Below are positions 1 through 5,601 of a stretch of DNA of 12,779 bases, in pieces. The notes under the pieces are model-generated. The model was not told the origin of the DNA. It made no database searches and saw only the letters and a list, made by a program, of their open reading frames with translations. Source of the stretch: an uncultured Anaerolineae bacterium (GTDB taxonomy: Bacteria; Chloroflexota; Anaerolineae; Anaerolineales; UBA11858); contig CALCSH010000608.1 in the NCBI GenBank assembly GCA_937893815.1, positions 1 through 12,779 on the forward strand, in the 5' to 3' direction. The position numbers and the translations under genes were made by a program. The stretch's first letter is position 1, and each line of letters starts with the position of its first letter.

Positions 1-773
1 CCTATATTGCCCGCATGGATGCCGACGACCGCGCCCATCCTCAACGATTCGAAAAGCAGGTGGCTTACCTTGAACAGCACCCGGAAATCGCTGTGGTCAG
101 CAGCCTCGTGCGCGGCTTTCCTGCCGAAGATGTGCGCGAAGGTTTTCGCATTTATATTGAATGGCTCAATACACTGGTCAGCGATGAAGATATTCGTCGT
201 GAGATATTTGTCGAAAGCCCGCTGCCTAATCCCAGCGTGACCCTGCGCGCCGAATGGATGCAGCGCATGGGCGGTTACGCCGAGCGCAGTTGGCCTGAAG
301 ATTACGATCTGTTCTTGCGCCTGTACCTGGCTGGTGCGCACTTTGCAAAAATACCTGAAGTATTGCTCGACTGGCGCGAACACCCCCGGCGCATTACGCG
401 CACCGATAGCCGTTATTCGCTGGAGAATTTTCTACGCGCCAAAGCGCATTACCTGGCACGCGGTCCGCTGGTCGGACGCGATGCGGTCATCATCTGGGGG
501 GCGGGGATGATGGGCCGCCGCCTGAGCAAGCATCTAATGCGCACCGAAAAAGCCCCGGTTGTGGCTTTTGTGGATATTGACCCCAAAAAAATTGGCAACA
601 CCCGCCGCGGCAAACCGATTATTGCGCCGGATGATTTGCTCGATTGGTGGGAGCGTTTTGAAGTTCCCGTGGTCTTGGCGGCTGTAGGGGCACGTGGTGC
701 CAGAACCCTGGTTCGAAAACGCCTGATCGATTTCGGACTGTGCGAAGCCGAAGATTGGTGGGCAGTAGCATAA
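1..773 (+). CDS. Family-2 glycosyltransferase with C-terminal Rossmann-like domain (5' partial)
   Basis: The reading frame is open from the window edge (first full codon at 3) to TAA at 771-773, so the N-terminus, including the nucleotide-sugar binding start, is missing. The visible part begins YIARMDADD, the DxD metal/nucleotide-diphosphate motif of GT-A family-2 enzymes. About 80 residues on, a WPEDYDL segment fits the ED catalytic-base motif, followed by the usual W-R-x-H region (LDWREHPRRIT). From about nt 480 a second domain starts: VIIWGAGMMGRRL is a glycine-rich nucleotide-binding loop, then VAFVDIDPKKIG resembles the second strand of a Rossmann or CoA-binding-like fold. The family transfers sugars to glycans or lipids, usually at the cytoplasmic membrane face; acceptor and donor cannot be read here. 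The thioesterase gene follows 65 bases downstream on the same strand. The fused second domain is unusual for a simple GT2 and might bind a dinucleotide or sugar nucleotide (inference). Confidence 0.85.
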   Translation, partial: YIARMDADDRAHPQRFEKQVAYLEQHPEIAVVSSLVRGFPAEDVREGFRIYIEWLNTLVSDEDIRREIFVESPLPNPSVTLRAEWMQRMGGYAERSWPEDYDLFLRLYLAGAHFAKIPEVLLDWREHPRRITRTDSRYSLENFLRAKAHYLARGPLVGRDAVIIWGAGMMGRRLSKHLMRTEKAPVVAFVDIDPKKIGNTRRGKPIIAPDDLLDWWERFEVPVVLAAVGARGARTLVRKRLIDFGLCEAEDWWAVA

Positions 774-775
774 AA

Positions 776-824
776 GGACGGAAGACAGAGGACGGAAGAC
801 GGACGGTGACGGTACTCTGTCACC
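776..824 (+). repeat. Short direct repeats plus small hairpin in the gap before the thioesterase gene
   Basis: GGACGGAAGAC occurs at 776-786 and 790-800, with a partial third unit GGACGG at 801-806. The tail overlaps a small inverted repeat, GGTGAC at 805-810 and GTCACC at 819-824, which can be extended inward by two pairs. The hairpin lies just before the GGAG ribosome-binding site at 829-832. It has no T-run, so it is not a terminator. It resembles the tandem short degenerate repeats of some bacterial intergenic regions; any effect on translation of the next gene is conjecture. Confidence 0.6.
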
Positions 825-838
825 TATTGGAGAGCAAA

Positions 839-1234
839 ATGGAATTATCAATACACATTTTCCCTGGAATGACTCGCACAGAAACCTTTATCGTCGAGGA
901 GCAGCATACCGCCTACCATATCGGCAGCGGCGACGAGCGCGTGCTGGGTACCCCCTGGATGATCTCATTTATGGAGCGCGTCTCCAACCGGCTGATCGCC
1001 GAACACCTTCCCGAAGGCTGGATGAGCGTAGGGGCGCATGTCGATGTGAACCACCTCGCCCCCACGCCGATTTTGGCTGAAATTCGGGTGGATGTAGAAA
1101 TCCTTGAAGTGGTGCGAAATCGAGTACGGTTATTGGTGGCTGCCTGGGATGCAAAGGAGCAGATTGGCTCAGGGTTTCATACCCGCGCCGTTGTGGAGCG
1201 CGGGCGTTTTATGCAAAACGCTCAGACCAAATAA
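839..1234 (+). CDS. FlK-like hotdog-fold acyl-CoA thioesterase
   Basis: The protein has 131 residues, the usual size of a single-hotdog thioesterase. The ATG at 839 is chosen because GGAG (829-832) lies six bases upstream and because the in-frame extension back to 740 would overlap the glycosyltransferase and the repeat tract. The catalytic triad of fluoroacetyl-CoA thioesterase FlK (Thr42, Glu50, His76) matches Thr38 (LGTP), Glu46 (FMER) and His72 (VNHLAPT) at a constant offset of four, and FlK Gly69 matches Gly65. It should therefore hydrolyse an acyl-CoA thioester in the cytoplasm, probably as a dimer. FlK's hydrophobic lid is not conserved: the positions of Phe33 and Phe36 hold Gly29 and Asp32, so fluoroacetyl-CoA specificity is unlikely and the substrate is unknown. 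It may be co-transcribed with the glycosyltransferase (65-base gap). Its TAA lies inside the downstream terminator stem. Confidence 0.85.
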   Translation: MELSIHIFPGMTRTETFIVEEQHTAYHIGSGDERVLGTPWMISFMERVSNRLIAEHLPEGWMSVGAHVDVNHLAPTPILAEIRVDVEILEVVRNRVRLLVAAWDAKEQIGSGFHTRAVVERGRFMQNAQTK

Positions 1235-1275
1235 ACAAAAAAGGCTCAGCAAGATTGCTGAGCCTTTTTTGTTTA
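1232..1275. terminator. Bidirectional Rho-independent terminator overlapping two stop codons
   Basis: Bases 1232-1251 pair perfectly with 1256-1275 (20 bp, loop AGAT). The G/C-rich core is GGCTCAGCA/TGCTGAGCC, flanked by an A-run on the left and a T-run on the right, so it can terminate in both directions. The left end contains the TAA of the plus-strand thioesterase and the right end contains the TAA of the minus-strand small membrane protein. Confidence 0.9.
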
Positions 1276-1695
1276 TTTTTCTGGCTCTGGAAATTCAATC
1301 GCTTCCAGAGTGGGAACACCTGCTGGCCAGGGAGCTTCAGTCAGTAGGGGACGGTCGAGTATTGGCGGAGGGTCTTCGTAGCCCACAACTGGCGGAGCCT
1401 CGAGGGGTGCGTCAATCGTGGGGGTGGGCAGTACAGCCACAGGAGGGGCAGACTGCACAGCAATATCGGGCACGGTACGCTGGTGGCGGATGATCAGAGC
1501 CCCTTCAACGGCTAATGTCAATAGCAGTATGAGGATAAGACTGCGCAATACCCAGGGTGAGCGACGGGTTTTTATTTCTTTGCGCCCCCGGCGTTTGCCG
1601 CCGACAGATGGAGCATCTTCTACTTCTTCTATCGCACCAGCGCGCATTTGTTCAATCAGATCTTGTGGTTCTTGGATATTTTTTTCTTCAGTCAT
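1273..1695 (-). CDS. Small single-pass membrane protein with Pro-rich extracytoplasmic tail
   Basis: The family is not recognised. The frame can start at a GTG (1710) that overlaps the upstream stop, but the ATG at 1695 (MTEEKN) is preferred because a GAGAGAG Shine-Dalgarno-like tract lies at a good distance and overlaps the upstream stop codon. That gives 140 residues. Residues 1-33 are acidic, 34-45 are strongly basic (KRRGRKEIKTRR), about 49-69 form one hydrophobic helix (VLRSLILILLLTLAVEGALII), and 75-140 form a proline-rich tail without cysteines. The basic cluster predicts an N-in, C-out topology. It is the second gene of a unit with the repeat-bearing pilin (11 bases between stop and ATG), so a role in assembling, anchoring or displaying that pilin is possible but unproven. 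Its stop lies in the shared bidirectional terminator. Confidence 0.75.
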   Translation of the reverse strand: MTEEKNIQEPQDLIEQMRAGAIEEVEDAPSVGGKRRGRKEIKTRRSPWVLRSLILILLLTLAVEGALIIRHQRTVPDIAVQSAPPVAVLPTPTIDAPLEAPPVVGYEDPPPILDRPLLTEAPWPAGVPTLEAIEFPEPEK

Positions 1696-1706
1696 GTTGA
1701 TCTCTC

Positions 1707-3218
1707 TCACCGAAATATGCGCAAACTGATCGCCGAAGTTGGCGGCACATCGATATAATCAGACCACTCGTAGCGAAAATGGTAGTTGTTGTTGCGATAG
1801 TCGTAGTTGTATCCCAAAATGCGGTACGTATCCGGGTCTAGCTCCAACACCACGTTTCCATTGCTATCCGTGATGCCATATTGCCCAGTATAGTAGCCAT
1901 AGGTAACGTTGCCGCTCTGCTCAACCCGATAAGCAAACACATAAATTCCGGGGAACGCATCGCCGCGCTGATCAACGACTTGCACATTGAGGCGGCCAGA
2001 TCCTACGGTGATAGTGGCAGCGGTGGATTTTGGCACGCTGATTGTATCGGACCAATAGGTTACTTTCTGATCATCTGTGCGGAATTTATAGCTACCATCA
2101 TTTAGCTCGATGGTGGCACTACCCCCGGCGTTGGTAACTGCACTTTTGCCAGCAGAGCTGCCATCGGGGAGGTAGGCATACACCCGCATATCGGCGAGTC
2201 CAACCCCGGCGTTGGTGACCACCCTCACAGTGACTTGCGTCCCACCCACCTGTATCGTGGTGGAATCGACATCGGGGCTGGTTACCACGGATGACCAATA
2301 GGCTTGCTGATCGTAATCCGCCCGGAATTTGTAGCTTCCATTGGGCAAATTGAGCACAACAGTGCCCTCGGCGCTGGTATTGCCCGAAATCCCGGCGTAG
2401 GTGCTATCACTATTGAAGGCGTAGACGGGCACATTGCCAACAGGTTGACCCTGACGGTTTGTCACTCGCACGGTGAAGGGTGCTTCGGGGATGGTTATTG
2501 TGACCGATGTAGTGTTTGTGGTGACGATAACTTCGGACCAGTATGGTTGACTTTTATAGTCTGCGCGGAATTTGTAGCTGCCATCCGGAAGAGTAAAAAC
2601 GGCTGTGCCGTTCTGATCGGTTGTGAGACTTACCCCGGCGTACGCGCCTGTATTGGTGTAAGCATGTACGGCAACCCCTGCCAGTGTGAGGCCGCGGGCG
2701 TTGGTTACATGCACAGATATTTTCCGTACCGAAATGGTGATTGCAGCGCTGGTTTGTCCGGGATATGCGATTGTCCCTGACCAGAATTCTTGCCCGCTGT
2801 AATCCGCGCGGAACTTGTAACGCCCGGGATCAAAGCCGGAGAAAGTGACCATGCCTTCCGTATTGGTCACAGCGGAGGCAGTGCTGGCACCATCGCCGCT
2901 AAAGGCAATCACGGCAATCCCACTGACGGGATCACCATTATTTTTATGCACGCTTACGGTGATATCTTCGGGAATGGGCGTTGGTGTTGTTGTTGGCGTT
3001 TCGGCTGGTGTGGGTTGTCCCTGGGACGTGTCTTGTGGATTATTCTGGAATGAATCGATCACTTCCCGATAGGTATTCCCCACACTGGTTCCCGTAAGCG
3101 CCAGCCCGCCAAAGACAACCAGGGAAAGGAGTGCAGCCACCAACGCATACTCGATCAACCCCTGCCCGCGTTGATGTTTTCTGTGATGCCGGGTGTTGCT
3201 CTCTTGTTGATAATGCAT
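1707..3218 (-). CDS. Flp-type prepilin fused to five tandem beta-sandwich-like repeats (adhesin-like pilin)
   Basis: The open frame extends to 3443, but a start at 3218 (MHYQQES) is chosen: GGAA lies six bases upstream and a good promoter (3316-3343) lies inside the longer frame. The product has 503 residues. Residues 10-17 are basic; then RG|QGLIEY matches the Flp prepilin cleavage site, with Glu and Tyr at mature positions 5 and 6, followed by a hydrophobic helix (about 25-44). A Thr/Pro linker (69-83) leads to five repeats: 84-163, 164-243, 244-324, 325-405 and a longer, divergent 406-503. Repeats 1-4 share a G-YKFR-x-D core followed by W-S; repeats 2-4 begin with T/N-x-x-G and have VYAY-like strands, as in Cna-B or carboxypeptidase-regulatory-like folds. 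Ordinary Flp pilins are far shorter, usually under 100 residues. Expected location is the outer surface, inserted through a Tad-type machinery encoded elsewhere. Adhesion or glycan binding is inferred. Confidence 0.8.
   Translation of the reverse strand: MHYQQESNTRHHRKHQRGQGLIEYALVAALLSLVVFGGLALTGTSVGNTYREVIDSFQNNPQDTSQGQPTPAETPTTTPTPIPEDITVSVHKNNGDPVSGIAVIAFSGDGASTASAVTNTEGMVTFSGFDPGRYKFRADYSGQEFWSGTIAYPGQTSAAITISVRKISVHVTNARGLTLAGVAVHAYTNTGAYAGVSLTTDQNGTAVFTLPDGSYKFRADYKSQPYWSEVIVTTNTTSVTITIPEAPFTVRVTNRQGQPVGNVPVYAFNSDSTYAGISGNTSAEGTVVLNLPNGSYKFRADYDQQAYWSSVVTSPDVDSTTIQVGGTQVTVRVVTNAGVGLADMRVYAYLPDGSSAGKSAVTNAGGSATIELNDGSYKFRTDDQKVTYWSDTISVPKSTAATITVGSGRLNVQVVDQRGDAFPGIYVFAYRVEQSGNVTYGYYTGQYGITDSNGNVVLELDPDTYRILGYNYDYRNNNYHFRYEWSDYIDVPPTSAISLRIFR
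1710..2969 (-). repeat. Five tandem protein repeats encoded in the pilin gene
   Basis: Repeat units of 240-243 bp encode about 80 residues each: 2969-2730, 2729-2490, 2489-2247 and 2246-2004, then a longer last unit at 2003-1710. The best conserved DNA patch encodes SYKFR and recurs on the plus strand near 2076-2096, 2322-2342, 2568-2588 and, more diverged, 2810-2825. Each unit differs at most positions, so these look like old duplications under protein-level constraint and not recent slippage. Confidence 0.8.
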
Positions 3219-3315
3219 AATAAATTCCATTTCTGTAGAATAGGGTTGCTGTGATGTTGGGAACGCTTGTCGCGATGCTTTCTCCGCGAACGTCATGTGC
3301 ATTCTGCTCATATCA

Positions 3316-3343
3316 AGTATACGGCATTGAAACGTATCGTCAA
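3316..3343 (-). promoter_or_regulatory. Sigma70-type promoter of the pilin operon
   Basis: On the minus strand, TTGACG (3343-3338) is separated by 16 bases from TATACT (3321-3316). Transcription would start near 3309, leaving a 5' leader of about 90 bases before the ATG at 3218. A short inverted repeat (TCGCG...CGCGA) sits in this leader. No known riboswitch was recognised, and no other gene was seen in 3219-3443. Confidence 0.65.
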
Positions 3344-3444
3344 CTAATAGATTTGTTAAGTAATTGCTAGAAATGCTCAGATTTCTTTTTGACAAACTTC
3401 CTGGTATCCAATAGGTCTCCCCCGAGAGCCAAATGCCATCCATC

Positions 3445-3599
3445 TTTGGGTCTCGGGGAATCTCCGTGGTAGTTGTCCAGATTTAGGGGTATAGGGCGTG
3501 CGGAGCACGCCCTATACCCCTAAATCTGTTTTTTTCACGTCACAGTTCCTAAAGACCCCCATCTTTCCCGCAAAACAAAAAATTCCCTGCTGATATAAT
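3445..3599 (+). promoter_or_regulatory. Promoter module copy A, upstream of galE, with extended -10
   Basis: This is the longer copy of a module also found before miaB (9352-9471). In order it has a TTTGGGTCTCGGGGAA segment, the box GGGAA-N3-CCG-N-GGTAGTT at 3456-3474, a CAGATTTAGGGGTATAGGG tract (3478-3496), about 34 extra bases forming a hairpin, CACG at 3536, then GTTCCTAAAGACCCC, and finally the extended -10 TGATATAAT (TATAAT at 3594-3599). No convincing -35 is seen at the standard distance. Start of transcription near 3606 would give galE a leader of about 85 bases. Confidence 0.65.
3478..3528. repeat. Perfect 24-bp hairpin with GGA triloop
   Basis: Bases 3478-3501 pair without mismatch with 3505-3528 around the triloop GGA. 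The apex reads GCGGAGC, one of the GCGNAGC sequences known to fold into unusually stable DNA mini-hairpins. Seven T residues (3529-3535) follow on the plus strand, so it also looks like a rightward intrinsic terminator, yet no plus-strand gene ends upstream. It may block antisense transcripts from the pilin side, or be a REP-like palindrome. Confidence 0.9.
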
Positions 3600-3690
3600 T
3601 GGCTCTACGCAGTTCGGCGAAGAGTTCCCTCGGACTTTTTCCTACCAAAGTTCGCAAATTCAAAAAAACTCTTGGATGCGAGAAAAACCT

Positions 3691-4668
3691 ATGAATATTT
3701 TTATTACCGGTGGAGCGGGCTATATTGGCTCTGCAACCGCTGAAACGTTGCTCCACAATGGACATTCTGTAACGATCTACGATTCGCTGGTCACCGGGCA
3801 TCGCGCTGCTGTTCCGGCTGGCGCACAGTTCATTCAGGCAGACCTTGGCGATTCGGTCGTACTGCAATCCGCGCTGCTTTCCCAACCCTATGATGCCGTC
3901 ATGCATTTTGCTGCTTTTATTGAAGCCGGTGAGAGCATGAAAGACCCAGGAAAATATTTTAAGAATAATTTGACATATTCACTGGGATTGATCGAAACGG
4001 CAGTGCAGGCGGGAATTCGGCGCTTTGTGCTTTCATCCACGGCGGCTGTCTTCCAATCCAGTGAGGATCCATTGAGCGAAGATTCTCCCCTGGGACCGAC
4101 GAATCTCTATGGACATACCAAGTTGATGATCGAGCAAGCCCTGGAATGGTATCGCCAAATCTACGGGCTGCACTATGCGGCGCTGCGCTACTTCAACGCC
4201 TCAGGAGGGATGTCCCACCGCGGTGAGGCGCACCAGCCTGAATCGCATCTGATCCCGCTGACGCTTCAAGTTCCGTTGGGGCAGCGGGAGAAAATCTATA
4301 TCTACGGCACCGATTACCCCACCCCCGATGGCACGTGCATCCGCGATTATATTCATATCCGCGATCTAGTGTCGGCGCATATGTTGGCTTTGGATGCGCT
4401 GGGCGAGCGTGATCAATTGGTTTATAACCTGGGGAATGGCTCTGGATATTCGGTGCGTGAAGTCATCGATACCGCACGCGAGGTCACCGGGCACCCGATC
4501 CCCGCCATCGAGACACCGCGGCGCCATGGTGATGCGCCGCGCCTCGTCGCTTCCTCTGAGCGCATTCGGCTCGAACTGGGCTGGCAGCCACAAATCCCAG
4601 ATATCAAAGCGATTATTGCCAGCGCCTGGGCATGGCACCAGGCGCATCCACATGGGTACGATCGCTAA
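3691..4668 (+). CDS. galE: UDP-glucose 4-epimerase (GalE)
   Basis: This 325-residue protein is an NAD-dependent extended short-chain dehydrogenase that interconverts UDP-glucose and UDP-galactose and supplies galactosyl donors for glycan synthesis in the cytoplasm. The N-terminal loop GGAGYIGS (residues 7-14) is the GxxGxxG NAD site, and Asp31 after the second strand fits NAD preference. The catalytic triad is visible as SST (115-117), Tyr140 and Lys144 in YGHTK. Later motifs typical of GalE include LRYFNASG, PDGTCIRDYIH and YNLGNGSGYSV. Length is close to the family norm of about 330. The ATG at 3691 (MNIFITGG) is preferred over the in-frame ATG at 3676 because it places the glycine loop at the usual distance; neither has a strong ribosome-binding site. 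A terminator hairpin follows at 4695. The gene stands alone, and other sugar-nucleotide epimerases of the same clade cannot be fully excluded. Confidence 0.93.
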   Translation: MNIFITGGAGYIGSATAETLLHNGHSVTIYDSLVTGHRAAVPAGAQFIQADLGDSVVLQSALLSQPYDAVMHFAAFIEAGESMKDPGKYFKNNLTYSLGLIETAVQAGIRRFVLSSTAAVFQSSEDPLSEDSPLGPTNLYGHTKLMIEQALEWYRQIYGLHYAALRYFNASGGMSHRGEAHQPESHLIPLTLQVPLGQREKIYIYGTDYPTPDGTCIRDYIHIRDLVSAHMLALDALGERDQLVYNLGNGSGYSVREVIDTAREVTGHPIPAIETPRRHGDAPRLVASSERIRLELGWQPQIPDIKAIIASAWAWHQAHPHGYDR

Positions 4669-4694
4669 TCTCACAATAGTTTCAGAATTAAATC

Positions 4695-4726
4695 AAACAG
4701 GATGTTGTAGAAAGAACATCCTGTTT
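4695..4726. terminator. Intrinsic terminator between convergent galE and LysM gene
   Basis: Bases 4695-4706 pair with 4715-4726 (12 bp, eight-base loop). The stem is flanked by an A-rich left side and a T-rich right side (TTTTGTTT), so it can serve galE and, less strongly, the opposing LysM gene. Confidence 0.75.
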
Positions 4727-4769
4727 TGTTTCCTGTCAGAAACGGTAGAGTCGTTTTATTACATGAATC

Positions 4770-5549
4770 CTAGCGGCGAATAAAAAAGGCGTACAGTCCC
4801 AACCCAATGCCCAGCAAAATTACGGCGATCCCTATGATTCCCAAGGTCGGTGAAGGCCCCTCGCCAATTGGTGCGGGTGCTTCGGCAATTGTTACCGAAT
4901 TTTTTTGCGCCCCAAAATCGAGATAGGTCTCATCGCCGGGGTTGAGTACAATCGCCGCACTGAATTCGGTGGTCGGATTATAGCCATTTGGGATGCCAAC
5001 TGTAATTGTATAATCGCCCTCTTCGATCTCCGTGGTGCAGAAATGCTCCAGCCCGCTGAGGGTATCTTCCGTGATCGAGACCGTGCCGGTGGCATTGCTG
5101 ATACTGATTGCGCCGCCGGGGATGGAGGGTTCTTCTTCCTGGCGGATGGCATCGCCGTTGATATCTTCATACAGAATCACACAAAACACGCCGTAGCCAA
5201 TTTCGGGTGTGGTGGTTGGCCCGGCGGGCATCGGTGTGGCTGTCGGTAATGCATTGGGAATGGCCGTGGTGGGACCACCCAGGCCGAGGAAAATCTCATC
5301 ACCCGGAGCGATCACGGCATCGGGTGCCAGGCCGTTGAGCGTGCGCAGTTCATCCAGCGGGATGCCGGAAAGCGCCGCAATGCTCCACAGGGTATCGCCC
5401 GATTGCACCGTGTAGATGATGCGTCCATCGGGGCCAGGGGTCGGCGACGGAATGGGCGTGGTTTGCGCTGGAAGCGCGGCCATTGCCGGGAAGGTGGTTC
5501 CCAGCAAGATCAGTACTAGCGATGCGCAGAATAGGATACGAATTTTCAT
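4770..5549 (-). CDS. Secreted LysM protein with SdrD-B-like domain and C-terminal membrane anchor
   Basis: The product has 259 residues. Residues 1-25 are a signal peptide (KIR, then a hydrophobic core, ending AMAA). A short Pro/Thr stretch precedes a LysM domain at about 45-89 (IYTVQSGDTLWSIAALSGIPLDELRTLNGL), which in this family binds N-acetylglucosamine-containing glycans such as peptidoglycan. A second Thr/Pro linker (93-117) leads to a beta-sandwich at about 122-214; its EDINGDAIRQEEEPSIPG segment resembles the calcium-binding DxNxDGxxD loop of SdrD-B domains, in degenerate form. The C-terminus is a hydrophobic helix (about 237-257) ending RR. No LPxTG motif is present, so this looks like a simple C-terminal membrane anchor. 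It is probably an envelope protein holding a glycan-binding domain outside. The TATAAT lies seven bases before the ATG, suggesting a leaderless mRNA. Confidence 0.85.
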   Translation of the reverse strand: MKIRILFCASLVLILLGTTFPAMAALPAQTTPIPSPTPGPDGRIIYTVQSGDTLWSIAALSGIPLDELRTLNGLAPDAVIAPGDEIFLGLGGPTTAIPNALPTATPMPAGPTTTPEIGYGVFCVILYEDINGDAIRQEEEPSIPGGAISISNATGTVSITEDTLSGLEHFCTTEIEEGDYTITVGIPNGYNPTTEFSAAIVLNPGDETYLDFGAQKNSVTIAEAPAPIGEGPSPTLGIIGIAVILLGIGLGLYAFFIRR

Positions 5550-5556
5550 TATTTGA

Positions 5557-5562
5557 ATTATA
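5557..5562 (-). promoter_or_regulatory. -10 hexamer of a probable leaderless promoter for the LysM gene
   Basis: On the minus strand a perfect TATAAT ends exactly seven bases before the ATG at 5549, so transcription should start at or within a base of the start codon. No ribosome-binding site fits in the gap. A weak -35 candidate, TTATCC, lies 17 bases upstream (5585-5580). This indicates that the gene is not dependent only on the MFS gene's transcript. Confidence 0.6.
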
Positions 5563-5601
5563 CAGGAATAGCCCGATGCGGATAAGGGGCAAATAGTACC
5601 T

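Noticed and set aside
740..838. N-terminal extension of the thioesterase frame back to 740
   Set aside because: It overlaps the glycosyltransferase end and is encoded by the short repeats; the hotdog fold and a good ribosome-binding site point to the ATG at 839.
2304..2780. 158-residue plus-strand open frame opposite the pilin repeats
   Set aside because: It is the reverse of the repeat-encoding region; the periodicity belongs to the minus-strand protein.
1710..2969. CRISPR-like spacing of repeated patches
   Set aside because: Spacing of about 240 bp and degenerate patches reflect in-frame protein repeats, not a CRISPR array.
3219..3443. N-terminal extension of the pilin frame to 3443
   Set aside because: It contains a well-formed minus-strand promoter, its sequence is not pilin-like, and prepilin leaders of this family are short and basic, as in the frame starting at 3218.
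3601..3690. Riboswitch in the galE leader
   Set aside because: The leader of about 85 bases has only weak, unconserved-looking pairings and matches no riboswitch class I know.
4905..5249. 114-residue plus-strand open frame opposite the LysM/SdrD-B-like gene
   Set aside because: Shadow of the clear minus-strand gene with signal peptide, LysM and membrane anchor.
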